From assembly GCA_963675135.1 (NCBI GenBank), contig OY776122.1, positions 88,112,472 to 88,176,471 of the forward strand: 64,000 nt of DNA, in the 5' to 3' direction. Source of the DNA: Galeopsis tetrahit (Eukaryota > Streptophyta > Magnoliopsida > Lamiales > Lamiaceae). Below, one piece after another: positions 23,088 through 34,216 of the stretch. Position 1 is the first letter of the stretch. The number at the start of each line of letters is the position of its first letter. Both the position numbers and the translations under genes were made by a program. The notes beneath the pieces are model-generated. The model had not been told where the DNA came from. It worked only from the letters and a program-made list of their open reading frames with translations, and ran no database searches.

Positions 23088-24493
23088 TCACTTGGCCATC
23101 ATGACCTTGACGAACTCCTCGTAGTTGATCTGACCATCACCATCCACATCAGCCTCACGGATCATCTCATCAACTTCCTCATCAGTTAGCTTCTCCCCGA
23201 GATTCGTCATCACATGTCGGAGCTCAGCGGCAGATATAAATCCGTTCTGGTCCTTGTCAAAAACTCTGAAAGCTTCCTTGAGTTCCTCCTCAGAATCGGT
23301 GTCCTTCATTTTTCGGGCCATAAGGTTGAGGAACTCTGGGAAGTCAATTGTCCCGTTGCCATCAGCATCAACCTCGTTAATCATATCCTGAAGCTCAGCC
23401 TCCGTGGGGTTCTGTCCCAACGAGCGCATAACAGTGCCAAGCTCCTTGGTAGTGATACAACCTAACAAAGATGGAAATAAAAAAGTAAGATGTGTTTATT
23501 TGATAGTTATATTAGTAGCCTTGGCAAAGACAGATCACTAACTTCTCCTGAGTCCTGACCAATTATAAATATAAACTTTAAGGATGAAAAATATACTGAA
23601 GATTACAAAGATCCAAATCTCATAAGTTAGGAAAGCAGAATCCATGAATATGGAACTCTTTAGCTTTAAGATATGATGGAAAGCGATAAACAATTAAAAT
23701 GCTTCAATAGAGACCAAGATATCACTGTGTAGTATAAAAAAAATCTACGCAAGCACGATATAGGAGAATACCAACTAATCTTAATGAGAAATATCAACTG
23801 ACACTCAAATGCAACACATAATTTGTATGAAATGCTACCAAATTGCTCTATCATAATAAAAACTGCAAACCATTCAAGCTTCAAAAAGGTAAAACGCAAA
23901 ATGCAACTAGTTTCAAGGGTGTGCAGCTGAAAACCGAAGCATCTGATGATTATGATGCACCAGTATTATATCATAAGTCATTCCCCTTCAGGTCAACAGA
24001 TAACAAATCGAAATAAATCAAGCAAAGAAACAATTTAATTATTCTCAGCATGTTATCATTAATCACTTTTATTAGCATCCGAACAAGGAAACATCGAACG
24101 TGTATCAGAAATCCATTTCCCCGATATTTTCATTCATTAGCATAAATCACATAGCCACAAAACTCCACCACCAAGGTCAGCAATACAGTATGCGAACCGC
24201 GATCTATATTTCCCGAGTAAAATCGATTCAGATCACAGGAACATTGACAAAGGCAGGCATCAATAAAACCAAAAAACTCACTAATAAATTAGTAAATAGA
24301 TCTACGCAGAAACATGTAAAAACACAAAAACGCACCAAATTAAATTGCATCTACATAAAGATATACATGGAGTAAATCTAAATGCGAATTATTAACGTGT
24401 GCGATTAGATCACTGACCGTCGCCATCCTTATCGAATAGAGAGAAGGCTTCCTTGAATTCCGAGATCTGATCGTCGGTAAGCTGATCCGCCAT
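23088..24493 (-). CDS. CaM: Calmodulin
   Basis: Two exons, complement(23088-23461, 24418-24493), give 450 nt and 149 residues, the standard plant calmodulin length. The single intron (23462-24417) interrupts the Gly codon in the first EF-hand loop (DKDGDG|CITTKE), the usual intron position in plant calmodulin genes. Four EF hands with complete calcium-binding loops are present: [36 protein letters not shown] and [12 protein letters not shown]. The Cys in the first loop is the plant-typical residue, and the C-terminus [10 protein letters not shown] is canonical. The product is the cytosolic and nuclear calcium sensor that activates kinases, channels and transcription factors. Confidence 0.98.
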
Positions 24494-24700
24494 TTGTTTT
24501 CCTTGAAAGCTTTTTTTGCTCTCCGACAATACTACAAAAACAGTACCTCTTTCTGAATTGGAAGAGAGAGAAAGAGAGGGTTTGAGAGCGTCAACGATAA
24601 AATGAAGGGAAATCGTGGGGCTATTATATAAAATCGGGATGGATTGGGGGAGGGTATTTTTGTAATTTTGTTTTAAATCATATGTCGACTTATTTCAAAT
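24494..24700 (-). promoter_or_regulatory. Calmodulin leader and core promoter
   Basis: Read on the - strand, TATATAA lies at 24630-24624, about 130 bp before the start codon. The leader is CT-rich (CCTCTCTTTCTCTCTCTTCC near 24580), as in many plant housekeeping genes. The ATG at 24493 is the first in the leader. Confidence 0.55.
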
Positions 24701-24997
24701 AAATCTTTGGTTTTGTGTATTTATTATATTTAATCATGATTTTTTATTTTCTTTACAATAGCATGCATTAGCTTTTTACAATAACTTTTTTACAATAGTT
24801 CATGGCAGTTTCATCGTGAACTTAAGAATACAGTAATGTTGCGAAATATTGACATTTAGCATATAAGTTCACTAACTTATATGAAGTGAAGTTTAATTAA
24901 AATAAATTTTTCATTTTCAAGTATTGTTGTACTGTAGAACAAAAACTATGTTATTACATGATTAAAATATTGTCATTTTAAGGTCAAAAATATACTA

Positions 24998-25254
24998 CTC
25001 CCTCCATCCATAAAATGTAGTCTCATTTATCTTATATTTTTTGTCCATCAAATATAGTCTCATACACTTTATGGAAACTATTGCCCTTTAACCATCACTT
25101 AATTACTCAATTTGTCATTAGCTTTATTCACAAACAATTACTTTATTCAGAAGGACCCCACAATACCATACTATGCCCTTACTTTATCTAATTTATCTAT
25201 TTTTTCCTTAAAATTTGTGTCCCAATTGAAACTACATTTGGTGGATGGAGAGAG
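24998..25254. mobile_element. Stowaway-like MITE
   Basis: A 257-bp element flanked by TA (24996-24997 and 25255-25256). The left end is CTCCCTCCATCCATAAAATG and the right end, reversed, CTCTCTCCATCCACCAAATG. The interior is AT-rich, with a second copy of the ATAGTCTCAT word near the left end. Confidence 0.85.
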
Positions 25255-25256
25255 TA

Positions 25257-26953
25257 TTACAAGTTCAAAAATATTCTTGACACATAATTTTTTTGGCGAA
25301 TTCTCCATAATATTTTTTTGACATGCAGTAGTACACTTTTGGTCTTGTAGTGATAATATTTTGACTTTGTAGTAACAAACTATTAGTCATGTAGTAAACT
25401 AACTGCTTGCGACCCGAATCCAGACTTTTAACTCGCGAATTTTAAAAATAAATTTTAATTAAACATATTTTTTGTGTGAAATATTTTACACAAGTGTTTC
25501 TCTTAGATAAATATACTTTGTTCTAAATAATTTTATTTATTGTAGTAATATAAATTTTCATTTTGTCATTCAATAAATAAGAGTATATTATGAACTTTAC
25601 TATAAATTCTGAATTTTAAGTATATTAAATGATGTTTTATTGATTTGTGTAAAAAATTAAATAGATGGATGTATGAGGAATGATGGTAAAAAAAATAAAA
25701 TAAAATTACAAATATTATCAAACGATTATGTATTATGTGCAATGTACCCAATTTTCTATACATTCTTTTTTAAAGCCATTTTGTGCGAATTCTTGTTACT
25801 TTGAACTGAAATTCTTTTCGTGCTTGCCCCCAAGAAGAATTCTTTTCTTGCTTTTTTCATTCAAGAATGTCTACTTTCCTTTATTCTTCTTTAACTAGTT
25901 CTAAAATTCGGTTATGTCCTTTTCAATACTTTGGCAAACATTTGTAATATCTTCAAAACATCCCAAGAAATTGTTTTGTATTTTAATTTAATTAGTGAAT
26001 AAATTGAAGTTTTAAGTTTTTTTAAAAGTAGGATTTTGGTAGATGGGTTGAGATATTTATGGTCGCGGATATTTCAACTGAACTATATTGAGTTATAAGT
26101 ATTGTGTTTTTCGATCATTTGGTATGCAGACAATTAAATTTATTTTTGCAGGTTAATTAATTTTATTTTTAGTTTGATTAAACATTTATTTTGAACATAA
26201 CTATACATTTAATATAAAATGTGATGTATTAGACATAATGTGTTTAGAAATAGGTAAAATATTGAAAAGGTGATATAGTACAACTACACAATTGATGTGA
26301 TTGTTAATTAAATATTTAAATTGTTAATGAAGTGTCAATTGATGTAAATAAATTAAACACAGGAAAGTGTGGTAATTATTTGATGTAGTAATGTCAACTG
26401 ATTTCCAAAAACAACATGAAAAGCTTGTATTTTGAAGCCCAAAATTAAAAAATTGGAAGCTTGTTCATGTCGTTTTTGGAAAGGACCCGCATCAATTGCG
26501 ATAATTGTTCATCTTTATATACATCACGATCTTCTAATATTTATTGGATGTAAAATATTGTTTGACACTCCAACACTACTAAACCTTAAAAAAAGAAAAA
26601 ACCTTAAAAAAAAGACTTCAAAAAAAAAAAAACCTTAAAAAAAAAATTCAACATACTATTTAATTATGTAAGTTGGGCATACGTCTTTACAAGTCTTTTA
26701 AATACAAGCTCATTTATTTTTGTATATATAAATGTATTATTCAATATAAAATATTTTATATTCAATAATTATTATTGTATTAATAAGAATATATATTTAA
26801 ATAAACAATTCCAACAAAACAAATCAACCATAAAAAATCCATAAATCTCGTTACAAAATTACTAAATCTTAAAATCACAAAATTGATTGCTTCAAAAAAA
26901 ATCACAAAATTGATCTTAAGAATGCTCTAATCGGGCTTTTAGGTGGGCTCATT
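25257..26953. other. AT-rich intergenic region
   Basis: No gene or clear element was found. An A-rich low-complexity stretch with repeated AACCTTAAAAAAA words lies at 26583-26650. Short frames, including one at 26432-26638, run through this low-complexity sequence and are not credible. Confidence 0.5.
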
Positions 26954-26962
26954 TATTAGAAA

Positions 26963-27867
26963 GGCCACGGTTATACGCACACACAGACCTATTGAGGATG
27001 CCCACCAGATTTTTTTTCAACGTAAAGGGCATGTGAAATGTCCAATATACTCCTTGTGTGAAATAATAAAAAAAAACGAAGATGAGTACACCCACACTTT
27101 CTATTTCAAGCTAGAATACCACGATATTTCAATTAAAAAAAACTAGCAAAAATAAGAATTTCGGAATTTAAATTACAAAATACTGTATAAAGAAAATTTT
27201 GGGAATTTTTTTCAAAGAAGACGATGTATTTCAGAATTTTTTTTTTTGGACAAATCAACATTGTCCGAAAAAAAGAATTGTCCGAAAATTTTAACTGAAT
27301 AAAGTTAAGATGTTCGAATCTTTTTTCTGGACAAATTCAATTTGTTCGAAAAAATTCATGAACAAATTTATCCGAAAAAAAAAGATCGGACATAGGGAAA
27401 AAATTAAAAAAATCTACAAAACTATAACAACCCTAAACACTATACCCACCAGACGGGGCAGCGTGAACGGCGAGGCTGGGCGGACGAGGACTTGGAACTG
27501 TACAGACATCGTGCGATGCGGATCTGGACGGAAGGGGTAGCAGGCGGCGGAGCAATTACAAGCGATCAGAGTGGGTGCAGACGAAGCGACGAAAGGCAGT
27601 CGGAGTGTGTGCATGCGGCGAAACGATTGCACGAAGAGAGGCGACGTGCGATGTTGGGGGAAGAGGCGGCGATTGGGCGACGGTTTGGGTGAGGCGTAAG
27701 AAAAATTGGAAATGGAGAAAAATAGTGGGTGTCCAGCAAATAAATGAGAATTAGGGTTAAGAGAAAGAATGAGGATATTTTTTAGTTTTTCACGTGAGTG
27801 TCCTAATCCCATGGTGTGTGTTCAGTCGGTGGTTGTCCTCAATAACACTGTGTGTATAACCGTGGCC
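26963..27867. mobile_element. MULE related to the 15641/18168 elements, member 3
   Basis: A 905-bp element with ends GGCCACGGTTATACGCACAC (left) and GGCCACGGTTATACACACAG (right, reversed). The left target duplication is TATTAGAAA (26954-26962). The right copy is split by a later Harbinger insertion: TATTA at 27868-27872 and GAAA at 29396-29399. The inside matches members 1 and 2: a subterminal AACGAAGATGAGTACACCCA block, TTCGGACA/TTCGAA repeats (27240-27400) and a GC-rich block (27440-27700). Its terminal decamer GGCCACGGTT is shared with the outer MULE at 15285. Confidence 0.87.
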
Positions 27868-27872
27868 TATTA

Positions 27873-29392
27873 GACCATCCTCATTGGTGACTCTGGCCAA
27901 AATGTCAAATTTTTAATAATAAAATAATGTCAAATGTCGTGACATTGGTTGGATAGCCAACCCAAGGTCACAAATATAATATGATAGATTTATATGCCAA
28001 GTGTCACAATTGTATTGGTTGTTTGTAATTTTTTGTGTGATATAATTAGATTTGTATATATTGAAGATAATATGTATTAAAAAATATATATATATATATA
28101 TATATATCAAAATTCGTAAAAAAAAATTCTCTATAAATAGAGTCCAATATCGAGCTATTTTGAAACACAAACTAAAATTCTCTCTTTTATCATCTAATAT
28201 TTCTAGCTATTATGGATCCAAATTATCCCAATTTTTTGTTTTCTCTATTTGTAATTTAATATTTCATGCATCCATTTGTAGCTTGTTTATTATTGCTTTT
28301 CAATTTCGTATTTTCAAATCTTGTAATTTTAATTTTGTTATTGAGTTCATTTTTTATTTTAAGTGTGTGATAAAAAAAATCATATTATAATTACAAATTT
28401 AGAATATCAAGTAATTTTTATATACCAATTTATTAAAAATTAATAATATAATATGTATTTAAAAAATTATTATTATTTTTGGGTTGGGTTGGGTCAGTGT
28501 CATTGATGAAGTATGATAAAATTAAGGAGGGTGTATTCAATTGAGATTCTTTTGGATTTTTTTGGACTTTAAAAAGTAGGTGGATTTATAAAATCCATAG
28601 AGTCCATGCAGAGAGTTTGTTTGACTTTTTTTATTGATTTATATGGATTTTCATAGATTTGACAGGATTGTGGAATATAATTTTTTATTGATTTACATAA
28701 ACTCCAATATTGATGCAAAGAGTTTTTTTTTAATATGAAGTGTTTTTTTTTTAAATTAATATTATATAAAATATTTTATCAATAATATATATATATATAA
28801 ATAAAGTATTTTACCAATAAAATAAAAATAAATATATATATATATATATAATTTATATATTAATTCGGGCGGGTCGAATACTTGTGGGTCGGGCATAAGA
28901 CTCAAACCCGACCCATACTATACTTAACGGGGCGAGTCTGACCTGATCCAAAGCTCGCGGGTGGGGTGGGTATCTACGGGTCGGGTCAATATTGTCATTC
29001 CTACTTCTGATCTTTCGTCTTCAGAGTTCTCTGAGAGAATCCGTTGAAATCTCTTGTTTTTAGAAGAGATTTTGGATAGTACAATTTATTTATATTTTTG
29101 GGGCAGAATCCAACAAAATCTATAGAGTATTAAAATCCATAGACTTTTGAATACCTAAAGATTTTTAAAGACATTTTAAAATCCGTATTGAATACCTCAA
29201 AATTTTAAAAGACTTTTTAAAATCCGAATTGAATACCCCCAAACTTTGAAAGTCCAAAAAAATCCTACAGAATCCACAACCAATACATCCCCCTAAATTT
29301 GGGTTGGATTGTAAATTGTATAGGTGGATGATAGAGAAATTAATATAATATTGAAGGGTTGGGTTGGGGGAGTGTCATTGATGAGGATGGTC
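27873..29392. mobile_element. Harbinger-type element inserted in a MULE target duplication
   Basis: The ends are GACCATCCTCATTGGTGAC (left) and GACCATCCTCATCAATGAC (right, reversed), flanked by TTA (27870-27872 and 29393-29395). The target TTA lies inside the MULE's TATTAGAAA duplication, so this insertion is younger than the MULE. A second element (28526-29293) sits inside it. The interior is AT-rich, with a (TA)n tract at 28085-28107, and codes for nothing. A near copy of the right end, GTGTCATTGATGAAG, also occurs near 28497. Confidence 0.85.
28526..29293. mobile_element. Nested TAA-flanked element
   Basis: The ends are GGAGGGTGTATTCAATTGAG (left) and GGGGGATGTATTGGTTGTGG (right, reversed), flanked by TAA (28523-28525 and 29294-29296), as in Harbinger-type insertions. 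The subterminal parts are inverted repeats rich in TGGATTTTTTTGGACTTT. The middle holds (TA)n tracts and a GGGTCGGG/CCCGACCC-rich stretch (28865-29000), which may be a further insertion with hAT-like sequence. Confidence 0.75.
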
Positions 29393-29461
29393 TTAGAAAG
29401 TCTTGTCTAACCCATTTCCAACCATACCAAATTATTCACAGCCTAGACACACCAAATTATA

Positions 29462-30465
29462 GAGCCCGACTATATGCACCTCCATTTCGGAGAGATGCAC
29501 TCCCCCTTTTAATTTATTAATTAAATAATGATGTAAAATATCTAAAATACCCTTTCAATAAAATACTACTACTAAATACACCCCTGTTACTATCTACACC
29601 CCATTCAACATCCTAACATTTACCACCACTTCCGGCCTCCACCTCCGCCTCCGCCAGCGTTGGCACCACCAACACCAACACCAACACAATCTCAGTGAAA
29701 AAAAAACCCCTAAAAACAGCTGCTACCACTTCCAACTTCCGCCGGCACCACCACCACCACAGTCTCAGAAAAAAAAATGATAATCTCAAAAAAAACAATT
29801 AAAATTTTCGACACTGGTTTGTCGACTATATACTCTCTCGTCGACGAGAGAATATATAGTCGACCTCCAAAAGTCGAACAAATTAAAAAAAAAAGAAATT
29901 AAAAAAATTGACCCTACGTTGTCGACTATATACACTCCCGTCGACGACGATTTGTCGACCGGAGTGTATGCAGTCGACAACACAGGGTCGAATTAAAAAA
30001 AAACTTATTGGTGCGGGGCAGAGGCCGCGGCGCCGATGGAGGGGGGCGGTCGCGCGCGGCCGCTGACTGACATTATTTTTTATTTTTTACAGATCGGGGT
30101 GGGCGGGGAAAATGGAGGGGAGTCCTCGCGCCGGCGAACTCGAAGGAGAGGGAGGGTGCGGGGCTGAGTCGGCTGAAGGGGGAGAGGCGGCCGCAAAGCT
30201 TTTTTTTTTTTTTCAGACGGGGGAGCGAGGGGGGCAAACCTAGAGGTCAGCGTCGGACGGGAGGGGGCGGCCGCGCGGCCGCCAATCTGTAATTTTTTTT
30301 TTACAGGCGGTCGCGGCCGTAGCGAGGCGGAGGTGGGGGCGGCGAGGCGAGGGGAGGCAGGGGTGGCCGGCGACGGGGTGGAGGGAGGGGGAAGATGAAG
30401 GTGGGGTGGGTTGGGTTGGGGAAGATGAAGATGAATTTAGTGTTGGGGTGTGGGTAGTAATATTT
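29462..30465. mobile_element. Truncated MULE with GTCGAC palindromes, member A
   Basis: The left end, AGCCCGACTATATGCACCTC, aligns with the left end of member B at 32947, as do the next 130 bp (ACTCCCCCTTTTAATTTATT and the ACACCCCTGTTACTATCTAC block). Two palindromes follow (29821-29864 and about 29908-29992), then a GC-rich block (30010-30400). The matching right end is missing: near 30465 the sequence passes directly into LTR-retrotransposon coding DNA. A deletion has therefore probably removed the MULE's right end and the retroelement's 5' part. Confidence 0.72.
29821..29992. repeat. GTCGAC palindrome pair in MULE member A
   Basis: The first palindrome, 29821-29864 (44 bp), has 22-bp arms from GTCGACTATATACTCTCTCG to its mirror, with one mismatch. 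The second, about 29908-29992, has arms that include GTTGTCGACTATATACACTC and a GTCGAC/GACGATTT centre. The phrase ACACTGGTTTGTCGAC precedes the first, as in members B and C. Confidence 0.88.
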
Positions 30466-32582
30466 ATATTATGAAGAGGATCCAATTGAGGATGAGGATA
30501 AAAAGGGGTATCCACTTGAAGACATGAGCACGGGAAGGAGTTTAATGGTGATTGAAGAAGATGATAAAGAGGAACGTCCCTTGATGGACATGAGCTACAA
30601 GGAACAAGAAAATCAAGAAGCATCACAAGATGAGTTGGAGAACGAAATGAGCATTTCTAAACCTTTACACTCTTCAATTTGCACTTTATTTGATATTGAT
30701 GCTTCTATTGATTTTATTTTGCCTCTTAATCACTTTGATTCAAAAAAGGACGTTGAGAAGAGTTTAGGTATTCTTGAGGAGAAAGGAAAGCAGTGGAAAG
30801 AGCAAGATGAACATTCATCGATGAAAGTATGGAAGAAACATGTGGATGCTTGGTCTTCCATTCATAAGAGCCTTCTTGAGTTTGAAGCTCAAAGGTTGAA
30901 ATACAATGGGAAGGAAGACCGATATCCATGGCCTTTCCGATGAGTTCTTTTATTTCCGTCCGGCTTGAAGACGTTAAACTTAGCGCTAAATGGGAGGCAA
31001 CCCATTCTTTATTGCTTTCTTTTATTTTTAGATTTGTAGCTTGTTTGATCTTTTGTTTAGTTTTTGTTTTGTAGGTTGAGTGTTGTATTGGTGGTCAAGG
31101 ATGTGAGATACGCATGGTGGAGCTCAAGGGTAGTGGTGTTTTGTTGCTAAGAAGTTCAAGGGACAATTGGTTGCGGTAGCCTGCTTCTTTAGTGAGCTTA
31201 GTTGGTGGATATTTTCCTAGGTAACACACTTAACCCCAAACTTTGCATTCAACTAGATAGTTTCATTTAAGTTTGGGGGAGATTTCGTGTGTTTACCTTC
31301 ATTATTATTGCATCGTTTGTCCTATATTTTGTTTAGCTTTGATGATTGAGATATCTTGTGGATGGTTGGTATTTGAGGCTTAATTGATGGTGATTGTTGG
31401 TTATTGAAGTTTGGTTGAGCTTGTTGGTATTGATTGATGCTTGCTTGTTCACTTGATTATGTGACGATTTGTGCTTGGTTTGGTGCTCTCAATTCATGAT
31501 TAGACAAGCTTGTGAGCTTTAGAGCCTTTAGACTTTCATATATTATGGTCTATTTTCCTTCATGTGAGTATCATTCATGCTTGTGTGCTCTATAACTTGC
31601 CAATTGTCTTGTTTGAGGCTACTTTTTGTGTGAGATTTTTTAAGGTGATATAAGGCCATCTTTGTTTTGATAGTCACTTGGCCAACTTTTCCATACCAAA
31701 TGAAATTTCTCCGTAGTTAGCCACTTTGAGCCTATTGACCTATATTTTTTGGCAACCTACAAATTTAGCCTATTTGTCCATCTTGTATGAGCCTAATTTT
31801 CCCTATGAACTAGTGGAGTTTGAATGTTGACAAATGTGGTTGAATTGAGGTGAAATGTGAATTTGGTGGATTTGTTTGGTTGGAAAGTGAAAGGTTGAAA
31901 AGAAAAAAAAAAAGATGAATTGTTAGTTGTGCATAAAAAAGATTGAGTTGATGGGAAAAGAAAAGAAAAATCAAAAAAAGAAAACTCTCTTGTGCACAAG
32001 AATTTGGTAGAGCTTGAAGTTCAAAAGTGTTCAAAAAGTTTTGGTGGTGAAGAATGTGCTTAAAAAGAAAAGATGCAAGTAAATTGTGTGAGATTGGGAA
32101 CTTTGAGTTGCAACTTGATCAATTGTAACTTTCATTTTCACTCCACTAGTTTATGAGTTACTTTATCCAAATTTTCCCTACCCTAACCAAAGAGCTTACA
32201 TTACAAACCAAATGATAAGTCCTTATTGATTCATTAATTGAACACTTTCATGTGGTGGAGAACTTAGACATGTGGCAAGCATATGGTAGTGCACTTGTGT
32301 GATTTGATGTTGAGAGCATACACTTCCTTGATATACACTTTGAGTGATGAGTGATACACTTACTTGTGAGGATATTGTGAATTGAGCACTTAATCTTGCA
32401 TGGATTTGAACATAGCTTGTGAACTTGCTTGTTGATTTTTCTATCTCAAAGCTTGATTAAATTGATGGATCTTGACAATCACTTATTCTATTTTGGCTTG
32501 AATGAATCCCTTCACAATCCTCCCACTTGTTCTATTTTCTTTCGTTGCTCGGGGACGAGCAACACTTTAAGTTTGGGGGGGT
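30466..32582 (+). mobile_element. 3' internal part of a Ty3/gypsy retrotransposon (Tat/Athila-like)
   Basis: The frame is open from about 30461 to a stop at 30943. It encodes an acidic, charged tail (EEDDKEERPLMDMSYKEQ; then VWKKHVDAWSSIHKSLLEFE) that I cannot assign to a domain. Just after the stop is GACGTTAAACTTAGCGCTAA followed by GGGAGGCAACCCA, a phrase I know from the region downstream of pol in plant Tat/Athila elements. A long non-coding part follows, with a purine tract TTTAAGTTTGGGGGAGA near 31267. The CTCGGGGACGAGCAACACTT phrase and the main polypurine tract AAGTTTGGGGGGG end at the LTR start (32583). Gag, protease, RT and integrase are absent. Confidence 0.72.
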
Positions 32583-32946
32583 TGATTAGTGTGAAAATTG
32601 CTTGAAATTCATGTGTATATTTTGCATAATTTGATAGGATTTCTTGCATTATTTACACTAAATTGACTAATTGCACTTGATTTGGAGAAATGGTGTTGTT
32701 TGCTATTTTTATAGGAAAAATGAGGATTTTCGGAGCAAAATACGTCTCGATTATATTGTGGAGTCAATTGAAGAAATAATTCGAAAGGAGAAGAAATTGA
32801 CCTTGGGCTTAAGAATGAAAATAATTAGAAGCCCATTTCTTGAAGTCCACGTGAATAAAAAAGAATGAAGCAGGCCCACTTGGTCATCAATTAAATAGAT
32901 GGGCAAATGAAGTGTGTTGCTGTCTTGCTGTAATCAAAAAGCCATA

Positions 32947-34216
32947 GGGTGGGACTATTTACACCTCAATTTCGGTTTAGAACACTCCCCCTTTGAATTT
33001 AATAATATAATAATAATGTAAAAAACCAAAAATACCCTTTAAGTCATATTACATTACTAAATGCACCCCTATTACTAATTGCACCCCTCCTTCACCTTTA
33101 AACCCTAAACCTAATTTTATTCAACCAACGTCGTCGCCGCCGTCGCAGCCACAACCACAACCAACAACAAAATATCACCAAAAACAAAAAAAAAATCAGA
33201 AGAGAACTTAGAAAATTTTCATTTTTTTTTTTAAATTTCGACAAACCAGTGTCGACCATATTCACTCTCGTCGATACTGGTTTGTCGACGAGAATGAATA
33301 TGGTCGACCTAAGTTTGATCGAAAAAAAATTAAAAAAAATCTTTAAAAAAATCGACAGTGTAATGTCGACCATATTCACTCTCGTCGACACCCTGGTGTC
33401 GACGAGAGTGAATATGGTCGACATTTATTGGTTGAAAAAAAATAAAAAAATTTTTTTGATACATTTCAACCACTTTAGGTCGACCAAAATACACTCTCGT
33501 CGACAACAGGGTGTCGACGAGAGTTTATTTTGGTCGACCTAAAGTGGTCGAAATATGAAAAAAAAAAAACAAAAAAAAATAAACCTGATCGGCGGCGAGG
33601 GGTTGATGGGGGTGGAAAAGAGGAGAACGGCGGCCGCGGCGCTGGACGGTTGTTTGCGGAGGACGGACGGCGGACGATGGGCAGGGGCGGCGGCGGCGGC
33701 CGCGCTGGTTCTGTTTTTTTTTTTTTTACCAGATGGGTGGAGGGACGGGAAATAAAAGAAAAAAAGAGGAGGGCGATGGCAGGCGACCGCGGCGTTGGAC
33801 GCGTGGGGCGGTGGCAGGCGGCCGCGACGCTGGACGCGTGGGGGCGGTGGCAGGCGGACGCGACGCTGGACGGGCGGCGACAGCGTCACAGGTTCTGTTT
33901 TTTTTTTTTTTTTTTAACAGGGACAGGGAGAGAGGCGGGGGATGGCGGCGGCGGGGCAGGAGAGGGCGGTGGCGGTCGGAGATGGAGGTCTCAGGCGGCG
34001 GTCATGGAAGGGTGGGAAAGGTGGAAGGGGAAAGAGAGGAAGGGGGAAGAGATAAATTAGGGTTGAGGGGGTGTGGGTAGTAAATGGTTTTTTTTAAGAC
34101 AAAAGGGCATTTTTTACAATTCAAGGGGAGGGTGCATCCATACTAGCATATTTCGGGGGGGTGCATCAATAGGGGGAGTGTTCTAAACCGAAATGGAGGT
34201 GTAAATAGTCCCACCC
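32947..34216. mobile_element. MULE with three GTCGAC palindromes, member B (intact)
   Basis: A 1270-bp element with a perfect 9-bp duplication, AAAGCCATA (32938-32946 and 34217-34225). The inverted ends are long, about 45 bp (GGGTGGGACTATTTACACCT; reversed right end identical for 20 bp). The order inside is an AT-rich subterminal part, a block ACCCCTATTACTAATTGCAC, three palindromes (33238-33553), an A-run, and a G-rich block with GGCGGC words (33585-34045). No transposase is encoded. Frames of up to 176 residues in the G-rich block are low-complexity Gly/Arg and are not called. Confidence 0.92.
33238..33553. repeat. Array of three long GTCGAC palindromes in MULE member B
   Basis: Palindrome 1 has arms 33251-33274 and 33284-33308. 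Palindrome 2 spans 33362-33425 with 31-bp arms matching perfectly around a 2-bp centre. Palindrome 3 spans 33463-33553 with 43-bp arms, two mismatches and a 6-bp loop. All share CACTCTCGTCGA in the left arm; GTCGACGAGAG closes the right arm of 2 and 3, with GAGAA in 1. In the first unit a second inverted pair, TCGACAAACCAGTGTCGA (33238-33255) with TCGATACTGGTTTGTCGA (33270-33287), interlocks with the main arms. Confidence 0.95.

Noticed and set aside
27414..27812. 132-residue frame on the - strand in MULE member 3
   Set aside because: Composed of the GC-rich transposon block and its flank, with no conserved counterpart in the related elements.
33238..33553. CRISPR-like or attachment-site-like array
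   Set aside because: The regular inverted units lie inside a eukaryotic MULE with a clear target duplication. There are no direct repeats with unique spacers.
33530..34080. Overlapping frames of 115-176 residues in the GC-rich block of a MULE
   Set aside because: Low-complexity Gly/Arg or Pro-rich in every frame, not conserved in the sister elements, and broken by poly-T runs.
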